DNA of 64,000 bases from Actinomadura mexicana (GCF_900188105.1 NZ_FZNP01000023.1:1-64000); one strand, 5' to 3'. Counted from the first letter of the stretch, positions 1-8,064 are shown. The notes: a model not told the origin generated them from the sequence alone. A program made the numbers and translations.

Positions 1-54
1 AGGTCCATACCGAGTACCTGAGCCGACAGCGAGCGGCGTAGATCTGCCCGCAGA

Positions 55-420
55 TCACCGATCAAGAAGCTGTCCGGAAAACGCGTGGCCCCTCATACCG
101 ATGATGAGGCCGATCGCGCGGAAGCGGCCGTCGGACCGGTCGTGGTCGGCGGCGCCAACATCGAATCTGATCTTGGCGGCTTGGGCCTCGAGGTCGGCAG
201 ACGCCGCGGGATCGGTCATGGCCAGGCTCTGGGCCTTGGAGTCGAGCGTCTTGGCGTGAGCACGCTGCGCCTGCTGGAGCTGGGTCCAACCAGGCGGCGA
301 CCTCAGCTCGAAGAGCGCATGTTCGTCCAGGGCGAATCCGATGATCAGAAAGTAGACGATCGTTCCCCAACCGAGCACTCGTAAGACGAGTTCCCGCCGG
401 GCGGCGCCGTCCATCTCCAT
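55..420 (-). CDS. Small membrane-anchored protein, unknown function
   Basis: I do not recognise this 121-residue protein. A single hydrophobic segment (WGTIVYFLIIGFAL, about residues 14-31) follows a short basic N-terminus, and the rest is a hydrophilic Ala/Gln/Asp-rich stretch that looks helical, so a one-pass membrane protein with a soluble tail is likely. The ATG at 420 is chosen because AGGAGAAGG precedes it at a normal distance; the open frame runs further upstream but without a ribosome binding site. It lies alone, pointing away from the insertion-scarred region. No function is proposed. Confidence 0.55.
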   Translation of the reverse strand: MEMDGAARRELVLRVLGWGTIVYFLIIGFALDEHALFELRSPPGWTQLQQAQRAHAKTLDSKAQSLAMTDPAASADLEAQAAKIRFDVGAADHDRSDGRFRAIGLIIGMRGHAFSGQLLDR

Positions 421-796
421 TCGAGGACCCCTTCTCCTAGGACGCGTGGTCGGCGGTCCCGCTTCCCAGAGGCCGGCGAGGTCGCTTGGGTGAGCGGGGC
501 TCGGTATGCGGCTTGGAGTACCTCCCCGCACACCATAGCCTCGGCCTCGGCGAAAGCCCCCGAACCGGTCAAACTCGGCCGGATGCGCCCATAGGTGGGA
601 GGCGGGGCGACCACGACAGGCGGGGCGTAGGCCACTCGACCTCACTGGACAAGGCCGGCGCGGACCGGCTTCCTCGCGGTCGGGTCGGACCAGTGGTGAC
701 GAAACACCAATCATGACGGTAAGTAGTCACTCAAATACCATTAGTGATGCTCATGGGGACTCAGACACTCCAGTACACGCGAGATGGAGACCCCCC
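421..796. other. Intergenic region, no gene supported
   Basis: This stretch separates the minus-strand membrane protein from the small secreted protein at 797. Open frames exist on both strands but lack ribosome binding sites and family resemblance. The last 80 bases (about 712-790) are distinctly A/T-richer than the surroundings and probably hold the promoter of the 797 gene. I see no convincing -35/-10 pair. Confidence 0.4.
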
Positions 797-955
797 GTGA
801 TCAAGCACCTTCCCCTGACCGGCCTGGCCCTGGCCCTCGCGGTGATGGCCACCGCCCCGGCGGCTGCCGCCGCGGCCTCCACCCCCCAGCGCGCGGCACC
901 GAACCCGGTGTCCCTGGACGCCACCAACAGCCGCGCGGACAACACCAACGTCTGA
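797..955 (+). pseudogene. Small secreted protein gene cut by the IS3 element
   Basis: From the GTG at 797 the frame encodes a clear signal peptide: a basic start, a Leu/Ala hydrophobic core and an Ala-rich run ending near A-A-A-A-S-T. About 25 residues of a Pro/Asn-rich mature part follow. The host-derived sequence stops at 952; the TGA stop (953-955) is the first three bases of the left inverted repeat of the adjacent IS. The original C-terminus is therefore missing and no continuation is visible beyond the IS right end at 2273. It could be a secreted peptide or the N-terminus of a larger exported protein. Family unknown. Confidence 0.6.
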
Positions 956-981
956 AGCGCCCCGGGTTCGGTAGAGGCTCT
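953..981. repeat. IS left terminal inverted repeat
   Basis: This is the 29-bp end of the IS3-family element, matching the reverse complement of 2245-2273 at 23 positions. Its first three bases (TGA) act as the stop codon of the interrupted secreted-protein gene, and the orfB stop codon (980-982) overlaps its inner edge. Confidence 0.85.
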
Positions 982-1906
982 AGGTTGTGGCTGTGACCTG
1001 TGGTTCTGTGTGGTTCTGGCGGTAGTGGAGGGCTTCGTATTCGTCGGGTGGTACGTGGCCGATCTCACCGTGGAGCCGGGTGGTGTTGTACCAGTCCACG
1101 TACTCGGCGGTGGCCAGCTCGACGCCGGTCAGGTTCTTCCACGGCCCACGCAGTTTGATCAGCTCGGTCTTGTACAAGCCGATCGCCGACTCCATCAGTG
1201 CGTTGTCGAGCGCGTCGCCGACGGTGCCGATGGAGGCGTCGATACCGGCGTCGACCAGGTGCGTGGTGAACCGGAAAGAGGTGTATTGCGATCCCGCGTC
1301 GCTGTGGTGCACCAGCCCTGGCCCGACGGGGTGTCCGGCCCGGTTGCGCCGCCACAGCGCCATGTCCAGGGCGTCCAGCACCAGCCGGGTCCGCTTGGTG
1401 GTCGAGGCGGCCCAGCCGACGATCGCGCGGGAGAAGATGTCGACCACGAACGCGACGTAGACCACGCCGGCCCAGGTGGTCACGTGCGTGAAGTCGGCCA
1501 CCCACCGGCGGTTCGGGCTGCCGGCGGTGAAGTCTCGGCGCAGCAGATCGACGGCCCGCTCATGTCCGTCGTCGCGCACGGTGGTACGGATCTTGCGGCC
1601 GCGGCGGGCACCGTGCAGACCGAGTTCGCGCATCAGCCGCTCAACCGTGCAGCGCGCCACCTGGTGGCCCTCGCGCTGCAACTGCCGCCAGACCTTCCGG
1701 GCGCCATAGACCCGGTAGTTGTCGGTGTGGATGCGGGTGATCTCGGTCTTGAGCCACTCGTCACGCACCGCCCTCGGCGAGGCCGGACGTGACTTGGCGG
1801 CGTAGTAGGTGGACGGTGCGATCTTGGTGCCGTGCGCAGACAGCACCCGGCAGATCGGCTCGACCCCGAACACCTTGCGGAACGCGTCGATGAACGCGAT
1901 CAGTAC
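980..1906 (-). CDS. IS3-family transposase OrfB (DDE integrase)
   Basis: About 308 residues form the catalytic half of the IS3 transposase. Visible features in order are an N-terminal HTH_21-type segment (VYGARKVWRQL), the first catalytic Asp in WVADFTHV, the second in HHSDAGSQYTS, and the Glu in ALMESAIGLYKTEL, so the DDE triad is complete. No good ATG/GTG with a ribosome binding site occurs at the overlap with orfA (the codon at 1906 is GTA), so the 5' limit given is where the open frame leaves orfA. Translation probably occurs as OrfAB through a -1 frameshift. The stop lies 26 bp from the IS end. Confidence 0.85.
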   Translation of the reverse strand, partial: VLIAFIDAFRKVFGVEPICRVLSAHGTKIAPSTYYAAKSRPASPRAVRDEWLKTEITRIHTDNYRVYGARKVWRQLQREGHQVARCTVERLMRELGLHGARRGRKIRTTVRDDGHERAVDLLRRDFTAGSPNRRWVADFTHVTTWAGVVYVAFVVDIFSRAIVGWAASTTKRTRLVLDALDMALWRRNRAGHPVGPGLVHHSDAGSQYTSFRFTTHLVDAGIDASIGTVGDALDNALMESAIGLYKTELIKLRGPWKNLTGVELATAEYVDWYNTTRLHGEIGHVPPDEYEALHYRQNHTEPQVTATT

Positions 1907-2223
1907 TTGTGTGGCCGGTCGAGCTCGGCCGCGAAGAAACCCGCAGCGGCTTTCAGGATCTCGTTCGCCCGCCGCAGCTCGGCGTTCTCCCGCTTGAGCC
2001 GCTTGAGCTCGGCTGATTCCTCGGTCGTGGTCCCCGGCCGGGCACCGACATCGACCTCGGCCCGACGCACCCAGCTGCGCACCGTCTCGGTCGAGGTGAC
2101 TCCCAACTTGGCCGCGACGGCCTTCATCGCCGACCACTCACTGGGGTAGTCCGGGCGGACCTCGGCCACCATGCGGACCGCGCGCCTGCGCAGCTCAGGG
2201 GGATAGGGGGACGGACGTGCCAT
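1900..2223 (-). CDS. IS3-family transposase OrfA
   Basis: This 107-residue protein is the DNA-binding half of the transposase. The N-terminal two-thirds carries a helix-turn-helix (around VAAKLGVTSTETVRSWVRRA), and the C-terminal part is a leucine-zipper-like coiled coil (ELKRLKRENAELRRANEIL) that in this family mediates multimerisation. It starts at the ATG at 2223, about 20 bp inside the right inverted repeat. Its stop overlaps the beginning of orfB in the -1 frame, the usual arrangement for producing an OrfAB fusion by programmed frameshifting. Length and layout match the family, with no sign of decay. Confidence 0.88.
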   Translation of the reverse strand: MARPSPYPPELRRRAVRMVAEVRPDYPSEWSAMKAVAAKLGVTSTETVRSWVRRAEVDVGARPGTTTEESAELKRLKRENAELRRANEILKAAAGFFAAELDRPHKY

Positions 2224-2244
2224 GACTCGATCCTCTCAGGGAAA

Positions 2245-2273
2245 CGAGCCTCCATCCGACCCGGGGCGCTTCA
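2245..2273. repeat. IS right terminal inverted repeat
   Basis: This is the partner of 953-981. Read on the minus strand it begins TGAAGCGCCCCGGGT, and it lies about 20 bp upstream of the orfA start, where the element's own promoter is expected. Confidence 0.85.
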
Positions 2274-2758
2274 CCTACGTCGAGCGGGCCAACGGGGAGA
2301 TGATCCTCGGGCCCACCAAAGTCACGAGCAGGGATGCGGACCGTCTCTGTCCCGGCGGCGCTCGTTCCTCACCAGGCTCCCACCTGAACAAGTAAGTCCG
2401 GCCGGGTGCCGATGCCCTCGTCTTCACCGGGATCAAGGGCGGGCCGCTGAGGCGTAGCGGCTTCAACAGCTGACCCGGTGGAGCCACGTCGTCAGCTCGT
2501 TGGGGGTGCCGAACCTGCACTTCCACGACCTTCGGCATTCCGGCAACACGTTGGCGGCTGACATGGGCGTCTCACTGCGCAAACTGATGGTGCGCATGGG
2601 GCACGACAGCGAGCGGGCCGCTCTGGTATCAGCACCGATCCGCCAAGGCTGATCGGGCCATCGCAGACGGCTTCGACGCGCTCGTCCAGGCGGAGCAGAC
2701 CCAGGACGATGACGAGGATGACGACGGATCAGCCGGCGCCCTGGTGCCGGGGGCCTAA
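2274..2758 (+). pseudogene. Degenerate tyrosine integrase (C-terminal part)
   Basis: Reading across at least three frames recovers the catalytic half of a phage/AICE-type tyrosine recombinase: an early TYVERANGEMILGPTK block, a RPGADALVFTG block, the hallmark HFHDLRHSGNTLAADMG (His-x-x-Arg box), and LMVRMGHDS before YQH, which holds the nucleophile Tyr. Frameshifts fall near 2330, 2395-2480 and 2630, and in-frame stops interrupt it, so it is dead. The N-terminal half is missing at the IS boundary. The gene ends (…ALVPGA stop, 2756-2758) just upstream of a tRNA-Gly 3' fragment, as expected for an integrase next to its attachment site. Confidence 0.82.
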
Positions 2759-2891
2759 CGGCACGCTAATGGCACGAGGGCCTGCGGACGGCCGTGAAAC
2801 GATCAAGACCCAGGCGAGCACTTACTCCCTGGCCTGGGCCTTTGCATGTGAGCGGGTGACGGGAATCGAACCCGCCCTGTCAGCTTGGGAA
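2741..2891. repeat. Direct repeat copy 1: integrase tail plus tRNA-Gly 3' half (att remnant)
   Basis: This 151-bp segment matches 3920-4070 without gaps at a constant offset of 1179 bp. Its last 42 bp (2850-2891) equal the 3' half of the intact tRNA-Gly at all but one position, after which similarity stops inside the anticodon stem. Its first bases encode the last residues (LVPGA stop) of the integrase. This is the expected structure of an attachment-site junction left by an element integrated in the tRNA gene. The 2892-3166 stretch after it holds nothing recognisable. Confidence 0.82.
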
Positions 2892-3166
2892 AAGTCCCGA
2901 ACCTGCCTGCTAGGCCCGCTGACCTGGCATAGGGCCCTTCCGCAAGTAACCGTGAGTGCCCCTCGATCACCCTGGTTAATGGCCCGCCACCCTAGCCGCT
3001 GATCTGCGCGCCCTCGTGCTGATCGCAACGAGGGCACTCGACTGATCCGAGGGCGAGCAGACCCGGAGCGCTGAACCGGTCACGGCCCGCGCGTTGGAAG
3101 CCGCGCGGCGGCGATCGCCGCTCGCCCAGACGGCTGTCCCGGCGGACTGCAACGCGCTACACGATG

Positions 3167-3751
3167 TCAGCGTTCACGAACGGACTTGAGGTCAATGTCG
3201 AGGGCGAAGGGCTGGGTCGCAGTGATCCGGTCGTGATGCACGCCGGTGGCGACATATGCGCCGCTGGCGTCGTCCAGCTCATAGGTGTAGACCGCGAACG
3301 CCGGTGCGGTCTGGTCGGTCTCCACGCGCCAGTAGTGCCTGATGCCGGCTCCCGCGTACAGGGCCGGCTGCATCCGCCGGTCCTTACGCTTGGTCGACGG
3401 GGACACGACCTCGGCGACGAGGGTGACCGACTCGGCACGGATAGGACGGTCATAGGGGTCGTGCTCGGTGGAGTACACGACGATGTCGGGGGCGATCTCG
3501 ACCGGTTCCACCTCGTCGTCGTCCAGCAGCACGTCCACATCCGTGTCCACCTGCCAGGCGTCGGGAGCAGCGTCTTCGATGCGGGTCGCCAGGCGCCGCG
3601 CGATTCGCTGGTGGATCGGGCGGGGCCGTGGGCTCACGACAAGTTCTCCGTGGATGAGGCTCACGCGTACTGGAAGGTCTTCGGGCAGCGCCTCGTAGTC
3701 CGCCCGGGTCCAGGTGTCACCGGACGGCAGGGGGAGAGTCATCGCGGGCAT
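3167..3751 (-). CDS. Uma2-family (DUF820) putative endonuclease
   Basis: This 194-residue protein resembles the Uma2/DUF820 family, which has a PD-(D/E)XK restriction-endonuclease-like fold and is very abundant in actinobacteria and cyanobacteria. The family core is visible: the N-terminal TRADYEALPED segment, HGELVVSPRPRPIHQRI, APDIVVYS (metal-binding Asp) and LVAEVVSPSTKRKDRR (Glu plus basic residues), then LYAGAGIRHYWRVE. The start ATG at 3751 is the only sensible one. It is the only gene inside the 1.18-kb unit bounded by the two att-like repeats, so it is probably cargo of a lost or reduced element. Substrate unknown. Confidence 0.8.
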   Translation of the reverse strand: MPAMTLPLPSGDTWTRADYEALPEDLPVRVSLIHGELVVSPRPRPIHQRIARRLATRIEDAAPDAWQVDTDVDVLLDDDEVEPVEIAPDIVVYSTEHDPYDRPIRAESVTLVAEVVSPSTKRKDRRMQPALYAGAGIRHYWRVETDQTAPAFAVYTYELDDASGAYVATGVHHDRITATQPFALDIDLKSVRER

Positions 3752-3919
3752 GGGTCCTGATGCCTCCGGTCGAGGTCGGTGCGGGTACTCGCCCAGAGTA
3801 CCTTCGGCACATCTCCCCAGGCCTTCGCCCTAGCAGCTGCTCCGGCGCAAGTCTCAAGCTTCGCCCTTGCTCAGAGTCGGGAAGGAGGCTGAGGGGTGAG
3901 ACGGTGGCGTAGACAGCCT

Positions 3920-4070
3920 CTGGTGCCGGGGGCCTAATTGCACGCTAATGGCACGAGGACCTGTAGGCGGCTCTGAAATGATCAAGGCCCAGGTGGGGTA
4001 GCACTCCCTGACCTGGGCCATCTGTGTGGAGCGGGTGACGGGAATCGAACCCGCGCTGTCAGCTTGGGAA
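3920..4070. repeat. Direct repeat copy 2: integrase tail plus tRNA-Gly 3' half
   Basis: This is the partner of 2741-2891 at an exact 1179-bp offset. Here the final 42 bp belong to the intact tRNA-Gly gene. The upstream part again encodes the last residues of an integrase (LVPGA stop at 3937), but no further integrase sequence lies upstream, so a second, more eroded element is implied. Divergence between copies is mostly outside the tRNA part (about 85 percent identity by eye). Confidence 0.82.
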
Positions 4071-4100
4071 GCTGAAGTTCTACCATTGAACTACACCCGC
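4027..4100 (-). tRNA. tRNA-Gly (anticodon CCC)
   Basis: A complete cloverleaf is visible on the minus strand. The acceptor stem GCGGGTG pairs with CACCCGC, followed by discriminator T and an encoded CCA (4027-4029). The D-arm contains AGTTCAATGGTAGAAC, the anticodon stem TCAGC/GCTGA closes the loop TTCCCAA with anticodon CCC, and the T-arm has GGTTCGATTCC. The 3' half is duplicated at 2850-2891 and served as an integration site for mobile elements. Confidence 0.96.
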
Positions 4101-4181
4101 GTGGGGCGGCCTGGAGGCGCCCGCGCCTTGGTTACTGTACCGGATCGTCGGTGGGGGCGTGGCGTGGGATAGCTTTCTGGG

Positions 4182-4757
4182 GTGCTTCTCTCCGATCGCG
4201 ACATCAGGGCCGAGCTTGAGTCTGGGCGAGTGAAGATCGACCCGTTCGAGTCGGTCATGGTTCAGCCGTCCAGTGTGGACGTGCGGCTGGACCGGTACTT
4301 CCGGGTGTTCGAGAACCACCGGTATCCGCACATCGATCCCGCTGTGGAGCAGCCGGATCTGACGCGGCTGGTGGAGGTGGAGGCCGACGAGGCGTTCGTG
4401 CTGCATCCGGGGGAGTTCGTGCTGGCCTCGACGTACGAGGTGTTCGGGCTGCCCGAGGATCTCGCGGCGCGGCTGGAGGGCAAGAGCTCGCTGGGGCGGC
4501 TGGGGCTGCTCACGCACTCGACGGCGGGGTGGATCGATCCGGGGTTCAACGGGCACGTGACGCTGGAGCTGTCGAACGTGGCGACGCTGCCGATCAAGTT
4601 GTGGCCGGGGATGAAGATCGGGCAGATGTGCCTGTTCCGGACGAGCTCGCCGGCGGAGTACCCCTACGGGTCGGCGAAGTACGGGTCGCGGTACCAGGAT
4701 CAGCGGGGGCCGACGCCGTCGCGGTCGTACCAGAACTTTCACCGGACGAAAGTGTAG
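4182..4757 (+). CDS. dcd: dCTP deaminase (probably bifunctional, dUMP-forming)
   Basis: Converts dCTP towards dUMP for thymidylate synthesis. The 191-residue length and the family signature GLLTHSTAGWIDPGFNGHVT (about residues 108-127) are clear, as is the preceding LEGKSSLGRLG nucleotide-binding segment with the catalytic Glu region. This signature is nearly the same as in the M. tuberculosis enzyme, which carries both deaminase and dUTPase activity, so bifunctionality is inferred. The start is a GTG at 4182 directly downstream of a GGGG run; the family normally begins MLLSDRDI, which this start reproduces. It stands alone between the tRNA-Gly gene and the betaine uptake operon. Confidence 0.95.
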   Translation: MLLSDRDIRAELESGRVKIDPFESVMVQPSSVDVRLDRYFRVFENHRYPHIDPAVEQPDLTRLVEVEADEAFVLHPGEFVLASTYEVFGLPEDLAARLEGKSSLGRLGLLTHSTAGWIDPGFNGHVTLELSNVATLPIKLWPGMKIGQMCLFRTSSPAEYPYGSAKYGSRYQDQRGPTPSRSYQNFHRTKV

Positions 4758-4774
4758 TCAGTCCGTTACCCGAA

Positions 4775-4790
4775 TGTGACGGAAATCACC
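4775..4790. promoter_or_regulatory. Crp-like palindrome upstream of proVWX
   Basis: TGTGACGGAAATCACC matches the TGTGA-N6-TCACA half-site pattern of Crp/Fnr-type regulators with one end mismatch. It lies 150 bp before the proV start, in the only sizeable gap upstream of the operon. A TTGACA is also present at 4852 but no fitting -10 follows. Regulation by a Crp homologue is an inference. Confidence 0.35.
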
Positions 4791-4939
4791 AAAAGATGAA
4801 ACATGTTCTCCGGCCGGGTAGTTTCGGGCGACGCACAGGCATGGCGTCTGGTTGACAGCCTCTTTACGTGAGGCCCGGGCGCCTGGACGGACGAGGCGAC
4901 CCGTTTCCGCGCATCGACGTGGAAACCCGGAAGGAGATC

Positions 4940-6193
4940 GTGTCAGTACTCCGCGCGGAAAGCGTTTCCAAACTCTTCGGCCGCAGGGCGGCGGAGGCGC
5001 AGCGAAAACTCACGGCGGGCGCTGATCTGTCGGCGGTTCGCGACCTCGGGGTCACCCCCGCGGTGGTGGACGCCACGTTCGAGGTCCGGCAGGGCGAGAT
5101 CTTCGTGGTCATGGGCCTGTCGGGGTCGGGGAAGTCGACCCTGATCCGGATGCTGAACGGGTTGCTCGGCGTCACGTCCGGAAGTGTCGAGATCGACGGC
5201 CAGGACATCGCCAAGCTGCCGCCGAAGGCGCTGCGTGCGCTTCGGCAGAACAAGGTCAGCATGGTCTTCCAGCACTTCGCGCTGTTCCCCCATCGGACGG
5301 TTCTGGCCAATGCCGCCTACGGGCTCGAGGTCCGTGGTGTTCCCAGGGAGGAACGAGAGAAGACCGCCCGGGAGTTCCTGGCTCTGGTGGGTCTCGAAGG
5401 CTGGGAGAACAAGGCCCCCGGCGAGTTGTCGGGTGGAATGAAGCAGCGGGTGGGGCTCGCCCGCGCGCTCGCTTCGGGTACCGACATCATCCTGATGGAC
5501 GAGGCGTTCAGCGCTCTGGACCCGCTGATCCGCCGGGAGGTCCAGGACCTGCTCCTGGACCTGCAGAGCCGGTTCGGCAAGACGATCGTCTTCATCACGC
5601 ACGACCTGAACGAGGCCATGCGCATCGGCGACCGCATCGCGGTGATGCGGGAGGGCCGGATCGTGCAGATCGGGACGGCCGAGGAGATCCTCACCGATCC
5701 CGCCAACGACTATGTCGCCCAGTTCGTCGCGGATGTGGACCGTACCAGAGTGCTGACGGCGGCCTCGGTGATGGAGAAGCCGCTGGTCACGGTGCTGGCG
5801 TCGACCGGGCCCCGGACCGCCCTGCGGACGATGCGCGAGCAGCAGACGTCGGCGGCGTTCGTGGTCGGGCGGGACCGCAAGCTCGTCGGACGGGTCCGGG
5901 CGACCGTGATCGCGGACGCGGTGCAGGAGAACGTCCAGACGCTGGACGGCCTGATCGACCCCGAGGACCCGGAGCCGGTGGCGCCGGACACCCCGGTCGC
6001 GGACCTGTTCGTGCGGGTCGCCGAGAGCGATCTGCCGGTGCCGGTGGCGGACGAGGAGGGGACGCTGCTCGGCGTGATCCCCCGGGTGACGCTGCTGGCG
6101 GCGCTCGGCGCGATCAACTCCCACGTGGAGGAGATGGTCGGGGAGGACGAGCCGGAACTGGCGCTGGCGAAGGAGGGCGGCGGCGATGAGTGA
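4940..6193 (+). CDS. proV: Glycine betaine/proline ABC transporter, ATP-binding subunit
   Basis: ATPase of an osmoprotectant importer, 417 residues. Walker A GLSGSGKST (about residues 58-66), the ABC signature LSGGMKQR (near 162), Walker B IILMDEA (near 183) and the switch His in FITHD are all present. Residues beyond about 280 form paired CBS domains, which in OpuA/ProV proteins sense ionic strength or nucleotides. The GTG at 4940 is chosen because AAGGAG sits 6 bp upstream; the open frame extends 24 codons further without support. It is the first gene of proV-proW-proX, overlapping proW by 8 bp. Confidence 0.94.
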   Translation: MSVLRAESVSKLFGRRAAEAQRKLTAGADLSAVRDLGVTPAVVDATFEVRQGEIFVVMGLSGSGKSTLIRMLNGLLGVTSGSVEIDGQDIAKLPPKALRALRQNKVSMVFQHFALFPHRTVLANAAYGLEVRGVPREEREKTAREFLALVGLEGWENKAPGELSGGMKQRVGLARALASGTDIILMDEAFSALDPLIRREVQDLLLDLQSRFGKTIVFITHDLNEAMRIGDRIAVMREGRIVQIGTAEEILTDPANDYVAQFVADVDRTRVLTAASVMEKPLVTVLASTGPRTALRTMREQQTSAAFVVGRDRKLVGRVRATVIADAVQENVQTLDGLIDPEDPEPVAPDTPVADLFVRVAESDLPVPVADEEGTLLGVIPRVTLLAALGAINSHVEEMVGEDEPELALAKEGGGDE

Positions 6194-7112
6194 CGCGGCG
6201 ATGAAGCTGCCCCGGGTTCCCGTCGGCGAGTGGTTCGACGGCCTGGTGACCTGGTGCACCGACAACCTGTCGTGGCTGTTCGACGGGATCGGCTCGGCGA
6301 TCGAGGCGTCGGTGGACGGGCTGACGAGCGTTCTGACGTTCCTGCCGCCGCTGGCGCTGACGCTGGTGCTGGCCGTGATCGCGCTGGTGCTGAGCGGCTG
6401 GAGGCTCGGCCTGTTCACGATCCTCGGGTTCGCGCTGGTCGACAGCATGGAGCTGTGGGAGCCGGCGATGGACTCGCTGGCCCTGGTGCTGGTGTCGGCG
6501 GTGGTGTCGACCGTGGTGGCGATCCCGATCGGCATCGCGGCGGCGCGCAGCGACGTGGTGAGCCGGATCGTCCGGCCGGTCCTGGACTTCATGCAGACGA
6601 TGCCGGCGTTCGTGTACCTCATCCCGGCGATCTTCTTCTTCAGCATCGGCTCGGTGCCCGGCGTGGTGGCGACGGTGATCTTCGCGATGCCGCCGGGGGT
6701 GCGGCTGACCGAGCTCGGCATCCGCGGCGTGGACCCGGAGATGGTCGAGGCGGGCGAGGCGTTCGGAACGCCGCCGGGCCGGATCCTGACCCGGATCCAG
6801 ATCCCGCTCGCGATGCCGTCGATCATGGCCGGGGTCAACCAGCTGATCATGCTGTCGCTGTCCATGGTCGTCATCGCCGGGATGGTGGGGGCGGGCGGCC
6901 TCGGCGGCGAGGTGCTGGAGGGCATCAACCGGGTGGACGTCGCGAAGGGCTTCGAGGGCGGCATCGCCGTCGTGGTCCTCGCCATCTACCTGGACCGCCT
7001 GACCGGCGCCCTGGGCGAGGGCCCGAGCATGCTGCGCGCGCTGTTCGCGCGCCGCCGCGCCGCCGCGCCCGTCCCGGTCGCCGTCGCGTCCGCCGCGGGC
7101 ACGTCCAACTGA
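6186..7112 (+). CDS. proW: Glycine betaine/proline ABC transporter, permease
   Basis: A 308-residue inner-membrane permease. Several transmembrane helices are visible from about residue 50 (LPPLALTLVLAVIALVL), and the BPD_transp_1 domain carries the EAA-type loop ELGIRGVDPEMVEAGEAFG that contacts the ATPase. The N-terminal 45 residues form an amphipathic region that is common in ProW. It starts inside the end of proV (ATG overlapping the TGA), so translation is probably coupled. The last 20 residues are an Ala/Arg-rich tail. It works with ProV and the downstream binding protein to import compatible solutes. Confidence 0.94.
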   Translation: MSDAAMKLPRVPVGEWFDGLVTWCTDNLSWLFDGIGSAIEASVDGLTSVLTFLPPLALTLVLAVIALVLSGWRLGLFTILGFALVDSMELWEPAMDSLALVLVSAVVSTVVAIPIGIAAARSDVVSRIVRPVLDFMQTMPAFVYLIPAIFFFSIGSVPGVVATVIFAMPPGVRLTELGIRGVDPEMVEAGEAFGTPPGRILTRIQIPLAMPSIMAGVNQLIMLSLSMVVIAGMVGAGGLGGEVLEGINRVDVAKGFEGGIAVVVLAIYLDRLTGALGEGPSMLRALFARRRAAAPVPVAVASAAGTSN

Positions 7113-7156
7113 CCTCCCGCTCCCCCTTCACTATGCAAGCCAACGAAAGGACGCGC

Positions 7157-8044
7157 ATGCGCTCCAAGTTCAAGGGCCTGACGGTCGCCGCGCTGACGCT
7201 GACGCTCGGGCTGAGCGCCGCGGCGTGCGGCGACTCCGACTCCGGCGGGGGTGGGAACGACAAGGAGATCACCATCGGCGTGGTCTCGGGCTGGGCCGAG
7301 GGTGAGGCCGCCACGGCCCTGTGGAAGCGGCTCCTGACCGACAAGGGCTACAAGGTGGAGGTCAAGAACCTCGACACGGGTCCGCTCTACGCGGGCATGT
7401 CGAAGGGCGACGTCGACCTGTTCGTGGACTCCTGGCTGCCGGGCACGCACGAGGACTACTGGAAGCAGTACGGCGACAAGCTGGAGAAGGTCGGCGTCTG
7501 GTACGACTCGGCGCCGCTGACGATCGCGGTTCCGAACTACTCCCCGCTGAAGACGCTCGACGACCTCAAGGGCAAGGGCGGCCAGTACGGCGGCAAGATC
7601 GTCGGGATTGAGAAGAGCTCCGGGCTGTACCGGGTGTCGCAGGAGGAGATGCTCCCCGCCTACGGCCTGAAGGACGAGTACAAGGTGACGACGTCCTCGA
7701 CGGCGGCGATGCTGACCGAGCTGAAGAAGTCCATCGACGCCAAGAAGGACATCGTCGTCACGCTGTGGCGCCCGCACTGGGCCTACACGAAGTACCCCAT
7801 CCGCGACCTGCAGGACCCGAAGGGCGCGATGGGCAAGCCGGACGGCATCAACACCATCGCCCGCAAGGACTTCGGCAAGGACCAGCCGGAGGTCACCGGC
7901 TGGCTGAAGAAGTTCAGGATGGACGACAAGCAGCTCGGCTCCCTTGAGGACCTGATGGAGAACCAGTACAAGGGCAAGCCCGACCAGGCGGTCGACGCGT
8001 GGCTGAAGTCGAACCAGAGCTACGCCACGTCGCTGACGGGCTGA
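7157..8044 (+). CDS. proX: Glycine betaine-binding lipoprotein
   Basis: Extracellular substrate-binding protein of the importer, 295 residues. A lipoprotein signal peptide is visible: a basic start, TVAALTLTLGL core and the lipobox LSAAAC with Cys at about residue 24. An OpuAC/ProX domain follows (ITIGVVSGWAEGEAATALWK, then the DLFVDSWLPGTHEDYW segment whose Trp residues typically form the aromatic cage for the quaternary ammonium). The ATG at 7157 follows GAAAGG at the right distance, 44 bp after proW. It ends just ahead of a strong hairpin, closing the operon. Confidence 0.93.
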   Translation: MRSKFKGLTVAALTLTLGLSAAACGDSDSGGGGNDKEITIGVVSGWAEGEAATALWKRLLTDKGYKVEVKNLDTGPLYAGMSKGDVDLFVDSWLPGTHEDYWKQYGDKLEKVGVWYDSAPLTIAVPNYSPLKTLDDLKGKGGQYGGKIVGIEKSSGLYRVSQEEMLPAYGLKDEYKVTTSSTAAMLTELKKSIDAKKDIVVTLWRPHWAYTKYPIRDLQDPKGAMGKPDGINTIARKDFGKDQPEVTGWLKKFRMDDKQLGSLEDLMENQYKGKPDQAVDAWLKSNQSYATSLTG

Positions 8045-8064
8045 CGCCGGGAACGTTCCCGAAG

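Larger units (their letters stand above)
953..2273 (-). mobile_element. IS3-family insertion sequence, about 1.32 kb
   Basis: The element is bounded by imperfect 29-bp terminal inverted repeats that begin TGAAGCGCCCCGGGT at both ends (953-981 and 2245-2273; 23 of 29 positions match, the first 15 perfectly). Inside are the two overlapping frames typical of IS3-family elements, orfA (helix-turn-helix plus coiled coil) and orfB (DDE integrase), both on the minus strand and apparently intact, so it may still be mobile. The bases directly outside (ending CGTC at 952, starting CCTA at 2274) do not form a target duplication. That suggests the flanks were rearranged after insertion, for example by recombination between two copies. 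Confidence 0.9.

Noticed and set aside
345..635. 96-codon minus-strand frame with a Pro/Val-rich start
   Set aside because: Overlaps the better supported 55-420 gene, has no ribosome binding site, and resembles no family.
2850..2891. A second tRNA-Gly gene
   Set aside because: Only the 3' half is present; similarity stops in the anticodon stem and no 5' half follows. It is an attachment-site remnant.
4852..4880. Housekeeping promoter with TTGACA before proV
   Set aside because: The -35-like hexamer has no acceptable -10 hexamer at 16-19 bp.
4943..6985. 680-codon minus-strand open frame
   Set aside because: Lies opposite proV and proW, which have full motif sets; no ribosome binding site or domain.
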